From Bog-756 sp963725395 (lineage in GTDB: Bacteria; Actinomycetota; Acidimicrobiia; Acidimicrobiales; RAAP-2), in the NCBI GenBank assembly GCA_963725395.1, contig CAVRYH010000004.1, forward strand, positions 1-64,000: 64,000 nucleotides of DNA, written 5' to 3'. This document shows, in pieces, positions 32,862-41,958 of this stretch (positions within the stretch are counted from its first letter, which is position 1; each line of letters begins with the position of its first letter). The position numbers were made by a program, and so were the translations under genes. The notes beneath the pieces were generated by a model. The model was not told the origin of the DNA. It saw only the letters and a list, made by a program, of their open reading frames with translations, and did no database searches.

Positions 32862-32928
32862 GCTGATCACGCTACCGGGCACGCACGCCCTAAGCTCAAT
32901 GGTCGAGAACGAGGAAGGATCTTTCACT

Positions 32929-33681
32929 ATGGGCGTCATGAAACGCATGTCCGGGATTCTCCAGGCCAAGACCAACAAGCTTCTCGACAAGGCCGAGGAC
33001 CCCCGCGAGTCGCTCGACCTCTCCTACCAGAAGCAGTTGGAGAGCCTCCAGAAGGTGCGGCGGAGTGTGGCCGACGTCACCACGGCGAAGAAGCGCATCG
33101 AGCTGCAGGCCACCCAGCTGCAGGGACAGGCGGACAAGCTGCAGAGCCAGGCCAAGGCCGCCCTCACCCAGGGCAACGAGGACCTGGCCAGAGAGGCGCT
33201 GGCCCGGAGAGCCGCTCTCGCCGACCAGCTGGCCGACCTGCAGACCCAGCACGAACAGGTGTCGGCCCAAGAGCAGAAGCTCATCGACACGGCCCAGAAG
33301 CTCCAGGCCCAGGTCGACGCCTTCCGCACGAAGAAGGAGACGATGAAGGCCAGCTACACGGCGGCCGAGGCCCAGACGAAGATCGGTGAGGCGGTCTCGG
33401 GCATCTCCGAGTCGATGAGTGATGCCGGCATGTCGATGCAGCGGGCCCAGGACAAGATCGACGGCATGCAGGCCCGGGCCGGTGCCATGGACGAACTGCT
33501 GGCCTCGGGGGCGCTGACCGACCTCACCAACCCGGTGGACGATATCCAGGCCCAGCTCAACAAGGCCTCCACGACCTCGACGGTCGACGCCGAACTGGCC
33601 GCGCTCAAGGCGGAGGTGGGTGCCGGCTCCCCCGCCCCGGCCGAGCTCCCCCAGGCCGAGTCCGAGGAGTCCCCGTCGTGA
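32929..33681 (+). CDS. pspA: PspA/IM30-family envelope-stress protein
   Basis: This 250-residue, almost entirely helical coiled-coil protein belongs to the ESCRT-III-like PspA/Vipp1 family, which polymerises on and protects stressed membranes. It shows MKRMSGILQAKTNKLLDKAE, EDPRESLDLSYQKQLESLQ and long heptad-rich helices to about residue 215, then an acidic Pro-rich tail. The ATG at 32929 has AAGGA about 9 bases upstream. It leads a four-gene operon pspA-pspAA-htpX-pspAB, an actinobacterial version of the phage-shock system. Confidence 0.92.
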   Translation: MGVMKRMSGILQAKTNKLLDKAEDPRESLDLSYQKQLESLQKVRRSVADVTTAKKRIELQATQLQGQADKLQSQAKAALTQGNEDLAREALARRAALADQLADLQTQHEQVSAQEQKLIDTAQKLQAQVDAFRTKKETMKASYTAAEAQTKIGEAVSGISESMSDAGMSMQRAQDKIDGMQARAGAMDELLASGALTDLTNPVDDIQAQLNKASTTSTVDAELAALKAEVGAGSPAPAELPQAESEESPS

Positions 33682-33968
33682 TCGTCCGCATCCTCGGCGA
33701 GGGCCAGTACGCCATCGCCGACTCCGACCGGGGCGTGCTCGATGATCTCGACGCCTCGCTGCTCGCCGCGGTCGAGGCCGGGGACGAGCCCGCCTTCACC
33801 CGTGCCCTCGCTGCGCTGACCACCGAGGTGCGCCGGGCCGGCCAGGCGGTGGCCGACGACGCCTTCGCCCCTTCGGACCTGGTCGTCCCCTTTGCCGACG
33901 CCACGTTGGAGGAGACCAGGAGCCTGCTCGCCGAGCCGGGGGTCGAGCCCGGCAAGGACGACCGGTGA
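33678..33968 (+). CDS. PspA-associated protein PspAA
   Basis: The 96-residue product begins MIVRILGEGQYAIAD and ends with an acidic LAEPGVEPGKDD tail. The first half has the 'IlgeGQy.v.d..l..Ln..D..l..av' pattern of PspAA domains, which occur next to PspA in actinobacteria and archaea. The GTG start overlaps the pspA stop codon (GTGA). It probably modulates PspA assembly, but the mechanism is not established. Confidence 0.88.
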   Translation: MIVRILGEGQYAIADSDRGVLDDLDASLLAAVEAGDEPAFTRALAALTTEVRRAGQAVADDAFAPSDLVVPFADATLEETRSLLAEPGVEPGKDDR

Positions 33969-33978
33969 GGACCACCAG

Positions 33979-34914
33979 ATGAGCACGGCACGCAACATCC
34001 CCTCCGACCGCGGGCTGACCATCCGCATGTTCACCACCGGCCTGCTGCTGGTGCTGCTCTACGGGGCCGTCATCGGCCTGCTGATCGCCTTCGGCGTCTC
34101 GCTGGCGGTGGTCCTCGTCTTCGCCGCCGCCATCTTGTTCGTGCAGTACTGGTTCTCGGACAAGATCGCGTTGTTCGGCATGGGAGGCCGCATCGTCACG
34201 CCCGAACAGGCGCCCCAGCTGCACGGGGCCATCGACCGCCTGTGCGCCCTGGCCGACATGAAAAAGCCGCGGGTGGCCATCGCCGACACCGACGTGCCCA
34301 ACGCCTTCGCCACGGGCCGGAGCCCCAACAGCGCCGTGGTGTGCGCCACCACCGGTCTCATGCGGCGCCTCGACGAGCCCGAGCTCGAGGCCGTCCTCGC
34401 CCACGAGCTCTCCCACGTCGCCCATCGCGACGTGGCCGTGATGACCATCGCCAGCTTCCTCGGGATGGTGGCCGGGCTGATCACGCGCATCATGCTGTGG
34501 ACCGGCCTCATCGGTGGGTTCGGGGGCGGCGGCCGCAACAACAGCCAGGGCGGGAACCAGACCGCCCTCATCGAGCTGGGCGTGCTGGCGGTCTCGGTCG
34601 TGGTCTACGCCATCAGCTTCCTCCTCACCATGGCCCTGTCCCGTTACCGGGAGCTCGCCGCCGACCGGTCGGGGGCACTGCTCACGGGCCGGCCCTCGGC
34701 CCTGGCATCGGCACTGGTCAAGGTGACCGGCGACATGGCGCGTATCCCGACCCGCGACCTCCGATCCGCCGAGAGCTTCAACGCCTTCTACTTCACGCCG
34801 GCCATCGCCAAGAACGGCGTCAGCCTCTCCACGCTGTTCTCGACCCACCCGTCGCTGGACAAGCGCCTGGCCCAGCTGGCCAGCCTCGAGGCCGAACTCG
34901 GCCGTCCGTCGTGA
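33979..34914 (+). CDS. htpX: HtpX-family membrane zinc metalloprotease
   Basis: This 311-residue M48 peptidase has two N-terminal membrane spans (about 17-60), the catalytic H142-E-L-S-H146, two more spans (about 150-175 and 195-220), the third zinc ligand in RYRELAADRSGALL and a C-terminal STHPSLDKRLAQL signature. HtpX degrades misfolded membrane proteins. Location between pspAA and pspAB links it to the Psp membrane-stress response. The ATG at 33979 follows pspAA by 10 bases. Confidence 0.93.
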   Translation: MSTARNIPSDRGLTIRMFTTGLLLVLLYGAVIGLLIAFGVSLAVVLVFAAAILFVQYWFSDKIALFGMGGRIVTPEQAPQLHGAIDRLCALADMKKPRVAIADTDVPNAFATGRSPNSAVVCATTGLMRRLDEPELEAVLAHELSHVAHRDVAVMTIASFLGMVAGLITRIMLWTGLIGGFGGGGRNNSQGGNQTALIELGVLAVSVVVYAISFLLTMALSRYRELAADRSGALLTGRPSALASALVKVTGDMARIPTRDLRSAESFNAFYFTPAIAKNGVSLSTLFSTHPSLDKRLAQLASLEAELGRPS

Positions 34915-34964
34915 CCGGCCGGACCTCGTGACTGCCCTCCCTGCATGACGGACGGTCCGCGCTG

Positions 34965-35590
34965 ATGGGACTGCTCAACACCATCCTCGGACGGACCAAG
35001 CCCGTCCAGTCGAACCTCGACGCCCTGTTCGCCCTCCCCTCGGCCTCCATCACCCTCCAGAGCGCGGCGGGGATGTCGTGTTCCGGCCACGGCGGCGTCT
35101 GCTTCAAGCCCCCCACCGGACAGGGATTCGAAGAGATGCAGGCCGAGGTGGTCAAACTCCTGTCGATGGAAGACGCCACCGGACTGCGCAAGGCGGAGGA
35201 CTCCTACGGCTACCAGTGGGTGGTGGTCGAGGACGCCGACATCGGCGAACTGGTGACCAGGATCCACCTGGTCAACTCCTCGCTCTCGGATGCGGGATGG
35301 GGACCCCAGCTGCTCTGCTCGGTCTTCGGGCTCACCACCCTCCCGGTCGACGGTGACGGCACGGGGGGGACGGCACCGGGCTGCGGGCGGGACCGGGCGA
35401 GGTGCTCCCCTCGACCTCCTACCTCGTGTACCTGTTCAAGAGGGGAACCTTCTACCCGTTCGTCCCCGACGGGCACGAGCATCGGGACACCGAGCTGGAG
35501 CTGCGCCTGAAGAGCCTGGTGGCCGACGACCTGACCGTCGAGCCCGATCTCGACCGCTGGTTCCCGCTGTGGGACCTCCCGGTCGGCTGA
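34965..35590 (+). CDS. PspA-associated protein PspAB, interrupted by a frameshift at a G7 tract
   Basis: The first part (from MGLLNTILGRTKPVQSNLDA to about 35,362) and the second part (LPSTSYLVYLFKRGTFYPFV to the stop at 35590) are both recognisably PspAB, but lie in different frames. A -1 shift in the seven-G run at 35363-35369 restores a single product of about 208 residues. Without it, translation ends at 35510 with unrelated residues. A lost base in sequencing is the simplest cause; slippage-controlled expression or a recent mutation are alternatives. The start follows htpX by 50 bases. Confidence 0.8.
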
Positions 35591-35594
35591 CCGT

Positions 35595-35906
35595 TCAGGG
35601 AGCGGGCTCGGCGTCGACGGGCACGCCGTCGATGGCCCTGGCCAGGTCGAGGTCAAGCCGGGTGATGCCCCCCGAGTCGTGGGTGATGAGTCCGAGCGTC
35701 ACCCGGTTGTAGCGGATGTCGATGTCCGGATGGTGGTCCGCCTCCTCGGCCAGCCGCCCCACCTGGCCGACGAAGGCCAGCGCGCCGGGAAAGTCCGCGC
35801 ACACCACCGTCCTGACCAGCTTGCCGCCGATCAGATGCCAGTCCGGCCCGTCGGACGCACTGAGGGCGTCGAGCACCTCGGTGTCGGACAGCACCGGCGG
35901 CCTCAC
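35595..35906 (-). CDS. Pterin-4a-carbinolamine dehydratase
   Basis: The 103-residue protein has the family core WHLIGGKLVRTVVCADFPGA, FVGQVGRLAEEADHHPDIDI and the YNRVTLGLITHDSGG strand, including the active-site HHP motif. It dehydrates 4a-hydroxytetrahydropterin during recycling of the pterin cofactor; in bacteria lacking aromatic hydroxylases it may have another role. The GTG start overlaps the stop of the P450 gene (GTGA). No hydroxylase is nearby. Confidence 0.92.
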   Translation of the reverse strand: MRPPVLSDTEVLDALSASDGPDWHLIGGKLVRTVVCADFPGALAFVGQVGRLAEEADHHPDIDIRYNRVTLGLITHDSGGITRLDLDLARAIDGVPVDAEPAP

Positions 35907-37117
35907 GAGCGGGCCGCCCCCACCGGCCTCGTCGGGGTGAACGCCACCTTCATCGTCTCGTACCCCGAGACGAAATTGGCGGCCCGCTTGGGGGGCTCGG
36001 TCGTGTCGGCGAGCGCGAGATCGGGAAGCCGGGTGAGCAGCCGGTCGAACATGACGGTCAGCTCCAGCCTGGCCAGTCGGTTGCCCAGGCAGAAGTGGGA
36101 ACCGAATCCGAAGGCCATGTGCTCGTTCGGCGACCGGGTGATGTCGAACTCCTCGGGACGGTCGAACACCCGCTCGTCCCGGTTGGCCGAGGGGTAGAGC
36201 AACAGGAGCTTCTGGCCCTCGCGCAGTGTCTCACCGTGGAGCTCGACGTCGCGGGTCATCCGCCGGGCCATGTTCTTGATGGGCGAGACCCAGCGCAGCA
36301 TCTCCTCCACGGCCGACGGGAGCAGGGAGCGGTCGACCGCCAGACGCTCCAACTGGTCCGGGTGGCGTAGGAGCTCGTACATGCCGCCGCTGATGACGTG
36401 CCTCGTCGTCTCGTCACCGCCGATGAGGATCAGCAGGGACTCGTAGATGAGCGACGCCTCGTCGAGCCGGTCGCCGTCGATCTCGGCGTGCACCAAGGTG
36501 CCGATGAGGTCGTCGGACTGCGCGTCTCGCCGACGCTGCTCGGCCACCGCTGTGATGTACTCCGCATACTCCATGGCCGCCAGGGCGGCGCGGTCCATGG
36601 CCCCCGGATCCGGCGAGCCCAGGGCCTTCAACATGTCGTCCGACCAGCGGAGGAGGTCGGCGCGGTCCTCGGGGGCGACCCCGAGCATGTTGCCGATCAC
36701 GATCATCGGGAGCGGGGCGGCGACGTCGGCCACGAAGTCCGCCGAACCGACCTCGCACACACGGTCGATGATGGCGTCGCAGATTTCGCGGATCCCCTCC
36801 TCACTCTGGCGTATCCGTCGCGGGGTGAACCCCTCGCTCACCAGGCGGCGTCGGCGCACGTGTTCGGGTGCGTCGGTGTCGATCATCATGGGGAGAGCGT
36901 CGCTGTCGGGCCGGATGCCCCCGGCGTTGGAGAAGGTCTCGGGGTCCTTCGAGATCTCCTTGATGTCCGTGTAGCGGGTGATCCCCCACACCCCGGCGGA
37001 CTCGTCGAAATAGGCCGGGGCGTGCGCACGCATCCAGGAGAACGCCGGGAAGGGGTCACCGCCGTAGAACAGCCCATCGGTCAGCCCGATGCTCAGGTCG
37101 GCGGGTGCTGTGGTCAT
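35903..37117 (-). CDS. Cytochrome P450
   Basis: This 404-residue soluble bacterial P450 has the I-helix oxygen-activation motif GGDETTRH, the ExxR motif in VEEMLRWVSP, and the haem-binding loop FGFGSHFCLGNRLARLE with the axial ligand Cys343. It resembles actinobacterial CYP families acting on sterol/steroid-like or fatty substrates, though no substrate can be given. The ATG at 37117 is chosen; an upstream in-frame stretch of 56 codons lacks P450 character. No ferredoxin gene is adjacent. Confidence 0.93.
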   Translation of the reverse strand: MTTAPADLSIGLTDGLFYGGDPFPAFSWMRAHAPAYFDESAGVWGITRYTDIKEISKDPETFSNAGGIRPDSDALPMMIDTDAPEHVRRRRLVSEGFTPRRIRQSEEGIREICDAIIDRVCEVGSADFVADVAAPLPMIVIGNMLGVAPEDRADLLRWSDDMLKALGSPDPGAMDRAALAAMEYAEYITAVAEQRRRDAQSDDLIGTLVHAEIDGDRLDEASLIYESLLILIGGDETTRHVISGGMYELLRHPDQLERLAVDRSLLPSAVEEMLRWVSPIKNMARRMTRDVELHGETLREGQKLLLLYPSANRDERVFDRPEEFDITRSPNEHMAFGFGSHFCLGNRLARLELTVMFDRLLTRLPDLALADTTEPPKRAANFVSGYETMKVAFTPTRPVGAARS

Positions 37118-37287
37118 GTCCTGTCCCCGGATCTCGTGTCGTGAGCCGTCGCCCCACCGGTGTGGGCTGACCCGGCATCCCTGTCGGGCCCGGTCGGAGG
37201 GGCGGCCGGCCCGGGCCGATCGTGCCCGAAGTATAGATTCTGGTCGTCCGCCGGGCACCGTGCGCGGGCAGCGCGCCGCCGCCACCC

Positions 37288-38679
37288 TCAGGGGTGGGTC
37301 ATCGACTCCGGCCTTACCGCCTCGTCGAACTGCTCCCCGGTGAGATACCCGAGGGAGAGCGCCGATTCGCGCAACGTGCTGTTTTCCTTGTGGGCCTTCT
37401 TGGCCACCTCGGCGGCCTTGTCGTAGCCGATCAGGGGGTTGAGCGCGGTCACCAGCATCAGCGAGTTCTCGAGGTGCTGGCGGATGCGCGCCTCATTGGG
37501 CTCCAGGCCCTCCACGCAGAACCTGGTGAAGGTGGACGAGGCCTCGGCGAGCAGCCGCACCGAATGGAGGACGTTGTGGATGATCACCGGCTTGCACACG
37601 TTGAGCTCGTGGTTGCCCCGGGCTCCGGCCATGGCCACCGCGGTGTCGTTGCCGTACACCTGGATGCAGACCATGATGAGCGCCTCGCACTGGGTGGGGT
37701 TGACCTTGCCCGGCATGATCGAGGAGCCGGGCTCGTTCTCCGGCAGGTTCAGCTCCCCGAGCCCGCTGCGAGGTCCCGATCCCAACCAGCGGATGTCGTC
37801 GGCGATCTTGATAAGGGATGCGGCCAGGGTTCGCAATGCCCCACTGGCCGCCACCAACGCATCGTGGGCGGCGAGGGCGGCGAACTTGTTGGGGGCGGTC
37901 ACGAACGGTAGGCCGGTCAGCTCGGCGATGGCCGAGGCCACCCGCACACCGAACTCGGGATGGGTGTTGAGCCCCGTTCCGACGGCGGTGCCCCCGGCGG
38001 CCAGCTCGTAGAGGTCGTCCAGCGTGAGCTCGATCCGGCGGAGGTCGGCGTCGAGTTGGGCCACGTAACCCGAGAACTCCTGACCCAGCGTGAGCGGGAC
38101 GGCGTCCATCAGGTGGGTCCGGCCGATCTTCGTGATCCCGGCGAACTGCTCGGATTTGGCGTGGAGCGCGCTCCTCAGGTGGCGGACGGCCGGCAGCAGC
38201 TTATGGGTGATCTCCTCGACGGCGGCGATGTGCATGGCGGTCGGAAAGGTGTCATTGGACGACTGGGACATGTTCACGTCGTCGTTGGGATGGATTGGGT
38301 TTTTCGAGCCCATCACACCACCGGCCATCTCGATGGCCCGGTTCGAGATCACCTCGTTGGCGTTCATGTTGCTCTGCGTTCCGCTCCCGGTCTGCCAGAC
38401 ACTCAGCGGGAAGTGCTCGTTGAGCTTGCCGTCGGCGACCTCACGGGCCGCGGCGACGATGAGAGCCGAGGTCTCTGGCGACATCTTGCCGAGGTCGGCG
38501 TTCACCTGGGCGGACGCTTCCTTCAGCACCCCGATGGCCCGGATCAGCGGCACCGGCATCCGGTCGTCACCGATGGGGAAATGGTGCAGCGACCGCGCCG
38601 TCTGGGCGCCCCAGTACCGGTCCACGGGGACCTCGACGGCCCCCATGCTGTCGGTCTCCACGCGGGTCTCGATGGCCAT
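37288..38679 (-). CDS. fumC: Class II fumarate hydratase
   Basis: The 463-residue cytoplasmic enzyme interconverts fumarate and L-malate in the TCA cycle. Family motifs are WGAQTARSLHHFPIG, GSGTQSNMNANEVI, HPNDDVNMSQSSND, GRTHLMDAVPLTLGQE and the signature GSSIMPGKVNPTQ (about residues 318-330), whose flexible loop holds the catalytic Ser. The ATG at 38679 has GGAG upstream. It is monocistronic as far as can be seen. Confidence 0.96.
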   Translation of the reverse strand: MAIETRVETDSMGAVEVPVDRYWGAQTARSLHHFPIGDDRMPVPLIRAIGVLKEASAQVNADLGKMSPETSALIVAAAREVADGKLNEHFPLSVWQTGSGTQSNMNANEVISNRAIEMAGGVMGSKNPIHPNDDVNMSQSSNDTFPTAMHIAAVEEITHKLLPAVRHLRSALHAKSEQFAGITKIGRTHLMDAVPLTLGQEFSGYVAQLDADLRRIELTLDDLYELAAGGTAVGTGLNTHPEFGVRVASAIAELTGLPFVTAPNKFAALAAHDALVAASGALRTLAASLIKIADDIRWLGSGPRSGLGELNLPENEPGSSIMPGKVNPTQCEALIMVCIQVYGNDTAVAMAGARGNHELNVCKPVIIHNVLHSVRLLAEASSTFTRFCVEGLEPNEARIRQHLENSLMLVTALNPLIGYDKAAEVAKKAHKENSTLRESALSLGYLTGEQFDEAVRPESMTHP

Positions 38680-38844
38680 GGACTGCTCCTCTCTCGGTTG
38701 GGCCTCTCGGCAATCCCCCAACGGCGCGGGGCGACCCTAGCGTGAACCGGGTCGGGTCACGGGCCGCCCGGTCGGGGGTTCGGTGGCCGTGAGCCCGTGG
38801 ACGGCCGGCGCCCGACCAGGCGGGTGGGGTCGACCCCCCCCGGC

Positions 38845-39717
38845 CTATCCCCGCCGGGCCAGACCCTCTTCCACCACCCGCCGGGCGGTGGCCACGTCCT
38901 CGGCCCGGGGGCCGTCGCCTTCCCCGGGGACCTCGAGGATGGCCGGAAGCCCCTGGAGGTCGGGATGGCCCAGTAGCGACGCCAGGCCCTCTTCCCCGAT
39001 GGTGCCGTCCCCGATGTTCTCGTGACGATCCCGGTTGGCGCCGAAGGGGACCTTCGAGTCGTTCAAGTGGAGGCAACGCAGTCGGTCGAGGCCCACGGTG
39101 TCCGAAACCAGCCGGACCAGGTCGTCTGCCTCCTCGACGGTGGAAAAGGGGATGCCCGAGGCCCACAGGTGCTGGGTGTCGAGGCACACCCCCAGCCGGT
39201 CGTCGCCCCCGGCCGTGTCGATCACCTCGGCCAGCTCCTCGAAGGAACGCCCCACGGTGTCGCCAGCACCCGCGGCGTTCTCGAGCAGGATGGGGCAGGG
39301 TGCGGCCGAGGCCTCGACCGCATCGAGCGCCTCGATGAGGGCGTCGACCACACCCGGGAGGGCGGCGTCGAAGCCGCTCCCCCGGTGGCTCCCGATGTGG
39401 AGGACCAGCCCCTCGGCACCGATTCCCTCCGCCGTCGACAGGTTGGCACTGAGACAGGCCCTCGACTTGGCGGTCAACGCCGGATCGGGGGACGCCAGGT
39501 TGATCAGGTAGGTGGCATGGCAGTAGGTGGCCGTCACCGAGGGATGCTCCCGCTGGGCCCGGCGGTAGCCGTCCAGCACCTCGGGTCCGTACTGAGAGGG
39601 CTTCCACATCCTCGGGCTCTGGGTGAAGATCTGCACGACCTCGGCGCCGATCTCCTCACCGTGCTGCAGCGCGGGGACGAGGCCCTTCCCCGCCCTCACG
39701 TGGGCGCCGATCCGCAT
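38845..39717 (-). CDS. nfo: Endonuclease IV (AP endonuclease)
   Basis: The 290-residue TIM-barrel has the endonuclease IV pattern: MRIGAHVRAGKGLVPAL, VVQIFTQSPRMW, GLVLHIGSHRGSG (zinc-ligand His), ILLENAAGAGDTVG, VCLDTQHLWASGI, LHLNDSKVPFGANRDRHENI and ILEVPGEGDG. It cleaves DNA 5' of abasic sites with a trinuclear zinc centre. The motif set fits well, although a TIM-barrel sugar isomerase paralogue is a remote alternative. Confidence 0.93.
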   Translation of the reverse strand: MRIGAHVRAGKGLVPALQHGEEIGAEVVQIFTQSPRMWKPSQYGPEVLDGYRRAQREHPSVTATYCHATYLINLASPDPALTAKSRACLSANLSTAEGIGAEGLVLHIGSHRGSGFDAALPGVVDALIEALDAVEASAAPCPILLENAAGAGDTVGRSFEELAEVIDTAGGDDRLGVCLDTQHLWASGIPFSTVEEADDLVRLVSDTVGLDRLRCLHLNDSKVPFGANRDRHENIGDGTIGEEGLASLLGHPDLQGLPAILEVPGEGDGPRAEDVATARRVVEEGLARRG

Positions 39718-39865
39718 GCCGGCACCGTATCAGCGCGTCCCGAGCAGCCTGCCGGGGTGAGCCGCCACCCGTGGACCGTTACCATGCGGGAGACACACGT
39801 GCGGTCCGCCGGGGCCCGGTTCCAGAGCCCGCGGCCGACCACCAACAACAGAGGAAGGATTCCCC

Positions 39866-40273
39866 TTGACGACCACCACCCTCTCCAGCAAGGCAAAAGC
39901 CCTGGTAGACCGGCCGCTCATCGCCAGCGTGGCCACGGTCGGCGCCGGTGGGCGCCCCCAGCTCACGCCAGTGTGGATCGACCGCGACGGCGACGACCTG
40001 TTGTTCAACTCGGCCCGGGGGAGGTCGAAGTCCACCAATCTCGAGAAGAATCCGAACGTCGCCGTCTCGGTCGTGGATCCCGACGATCCCTACAACGTCG
40101 TGGTCGTCCGGGGCCGGGTGGAGGCGACCGAGGACGGGGCCGACGCGCACATCGACTCGCTGGCCAAGAAGTACCTCGGCGTCGACAGCTACCCCTTGCG
40201 CCAACCCGGAGAGGTGCGGGTCACCTACCGGGTCAAAGCGGACAACGTGGTGATGCAGTCCCAGGACGCCTGA
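39866..40273 (+). CDS. PPOX-class F420-dependent oxidoreductase
   Basis: The 135-residue split-barrel flavin/F420-binding protein has ASVATVGAGGRPQLTPVWID, DLLFNSARGRSKSTNLEKNP and VAVSVVDPDDPYNVVVVRGR, matching actinobacterial F420-dependent members of the PNPOx-like family. The start is a TTG, supported by GAGGAAGGA 8-9 bases before it. It would use F420H2 made by the same cell, in line with the LLM enzymes nearby. Confidence 0.9.
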   Translation: MTTTTLSSKAKALVDRPLIASVATVGAGGRPQLTPVWIDRDGDDLLFNSARGRSKSTNLEKNPNVAVSVVDPDDPYNVVVVRGRVEATEDGADAHIDSLAKKYLGVDSYPLRQPGEVRVTYRVKADNVVMQSQDA

Positions 40274-40423
40274 GGCAGGCGGCGCATCCGGCCGCGGCCG
40301 GTGGCCCGAAGGGCGCTCCCCCGTCTGATATCGCTCAAGGAGTGGCCCCCCGTCTGCCGATAAAACAGCTGAGCAGCCGGGCACGACTCGGGGTGGACCG
40401 GCATCAGCGGCAAAGGGGCACGG

Positions 40424-41020
40424 ATGGCACACCGGCGGACCGTTGGGCGCCTGGGGTGGAGGACCGGCGATGCCGGGTTCTCGATGATCGCCACCGTGTT
40501 GAGCCTGGTCGCCACCGCTCTGTTGGTGGCCATCCTGCTCAGCACCACCCTGCATTCGGGCAGTAATTCGAACGCCAGCATCACCAACGCCCCCGGCGTG
40601 GCCGAAGCCGAAGGGCTGCAGGCCCAGCAGTCCCTGACCACCGGGCTTTCCGCGGCGGCCGCGGCGGCGACCGGGACCGGCGGCTACGGCGCCATCACCC
40701 CCTCGGCGCTCTCCGCGTCCAATCCGTCGGTCTCCTTCGTTGCCGGACCCAGCTCCAGTCCCTCGACGGTCAGCGTGGCGGTGTCGGCCGGACAGGGAGT
40801 CGGCTTCGACGGAGGATCGGGCGGGAGCATCACCTTGGCCGCACGGTCGAGCGACGGGGTCTGCTGGCTGGCGTGGAAGGCGGCGGGCACTCCCACCTGG
40901 TATGGGGCCCAGACTTCCCTGACCTCCTGCACCGCCCCGGCCATCGCCTCCGAGCCGGCCTCGGGTCCGGTGTCCTCCACCTCCATCGGCTGGCAGCAGG
41001 GGTCGTTCCCGAGCGCCTGA
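40424..41020 (+). CDS. Prepilin-like secreted protein
   Basis: The 198-residue product begins with a basic leader ending in GDAGFSMIATVLSL followed by a hydrophobic helix (to about residue 43). This is a type IV prepilin (class III signal) pattern, with predicted cleavage after Gly and before Phe. The fifth mature residue is Ala and not Glu. The rest is Ser/Ala/Gly-rich with two cysteines (near residues 147 and 168) that could form the pilin disulfide. No pilus-assembly genes are near. Function as a (pseudo)pilin is inferred. Confidence 0.7.
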   Translation: MAHRRTVGRLGWRTGDAGFSMIATVLSLVATALLVAILLSTTLHSGSNSNASITNAPGVAEAEGLQAQQSLTTGLSAAAAAATGTGGYGAITPSALSASNPSVSFVAGPSSSPSTVSVAVSAGQGVGFDGGSGGSITLAARSSDGVCWLAWKAAGTPTWYGAQTSLTSCTAPAIASEPASGPVSSTSIGWQQGSFPSA

Positions 41021-41094
41021 CGAGTCCGGGGAGACCCAGTTGACAAAGCCCCACGCCGCGGGTGTCACACCGTGCGGCAGGGGGTGTCACGCCG

Positions 41095-41889
41095 CTAACG
41101 GCCCTCGAAGACCGGCTCGCGCTTCTGGGCGAACGCGGCCATGGCCTCGGCGGTGTCGGCGGTCGAGAAGTTGACGGCCTGGGACCGGGACTCCTCCTCC
41201 AGGGCCTGATCGAACGACAGGTTGAGCGATCCGTTCAGCATGGTCTTGGTCAGGGAGAGGGCCAACGGCGGGCCCTCAGCCAGTCGACCCGCCCACTCCC
41301 CCACCACGGCGTCCAGTTCGGTGTCAGGGACGACCCGGTTCACGAGGCCGAACGACGCGGCCTCTTCGGCGCTCAGGATGTCAGCGAAGAAAGCCAGTTC
41401 CTTGGCCCGGTGGAGCCCGATGAGCCGGGGCAGCAACCACGAGGCACCGAAGTCCACCGACAGGCCCCGTTTGGAGAAGATCTGGGAGAACCGCGCCGAC
41501 TCGGAGGCCACCACCAGATCGCACCCGAGGGCCATGCTCATACCGGCCCCCGCCGCCACACCGCCCACTTTGGCGATGGTCGGCTTCGGGATCTGGTGCA
41601 GGCGGAGCGCCACCTGGCCGAGCGCGCGCATCTGGACCAGGAAGGGGTCCCCGGCTCGTCCGGCCACGTTCGAGGCATCACCGAGGTCGGCACCCGAGCA
41701 GAACGCGCCACCCGCGCCGGTGAGCACCAACACCCGGACGCTGCGATCGGCCGCCACGTCGTCGAAGGTGTCCAGGAGCTCCTGCCACATGGTCCCGTTG
41801 GCGGCGTTCTTGCGCTCGGGGCGGTTCATGGTGACCGTCACCACGCCCCCGTCACGTTCCACGATCACTGTCTCGAGTTGGTCGGTCAT
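41095..41889 (-). CDS. Enoyl-CoA hydratase/isomerase-family protein
   Basis: This 264-residue crotonase-fold enzyme has VTVTMNRPERKNAANGTMW, the oxyanion-hole AFCSGADLGD, IAKVGGVAAGAGMSMALGCD and SQIFSKRGLSVDFGASWLLP. Both typical catalytic Glu positions (E144/E164 in rat hydratase) appear changed: GGVAAGAG lacks the first, and the second region reads KRGLSVDFG with Asp. It may therefore be an isomerase-type or other crotonase. The likely pathway is fatty-acid or aromatic acyl-CoA breakdown. Confidence 0.88.
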   Translation of the reverse strand: MTDQLETVIVERDGGVVTVTMNRPERKNAANGTMWQELLDTFDDVAADRSVRVLVLTGAGGAFCSGADLGDASNVAGRAGDPFLVQMRALGQVALRLHQIPKPTIAKVGGVAAGAGMSMALGCDLVVASESARFSQIFSKRGLSVDFGASWLLPRLIGLHRAKELAFFADILSAEEAASFGLVNRVVPDTELDAVVGEWAGRLAEGPPLALSLTKTMLNGSLNLSFDQALEEESRSQAVNFSTADTAEAMAAFAQKREPVFEGR

Positions 41890-41958
41890 GCCGTGAGCCT
41901 ACGAGATGTCCGTTGCCCGCCTCCCTGGGTGGTTCGGGCCCCACCCGGGTGGACCGGC

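Noticed and set aside
40274..40423. Cyclic di-GMP riboswitch before the prepilin-like gene
   Set aside because: Short strings such as AGCCGGGC resemble parts of the GEMM aptamer, but the ordered conserved segments and tetraloop helix are absent.
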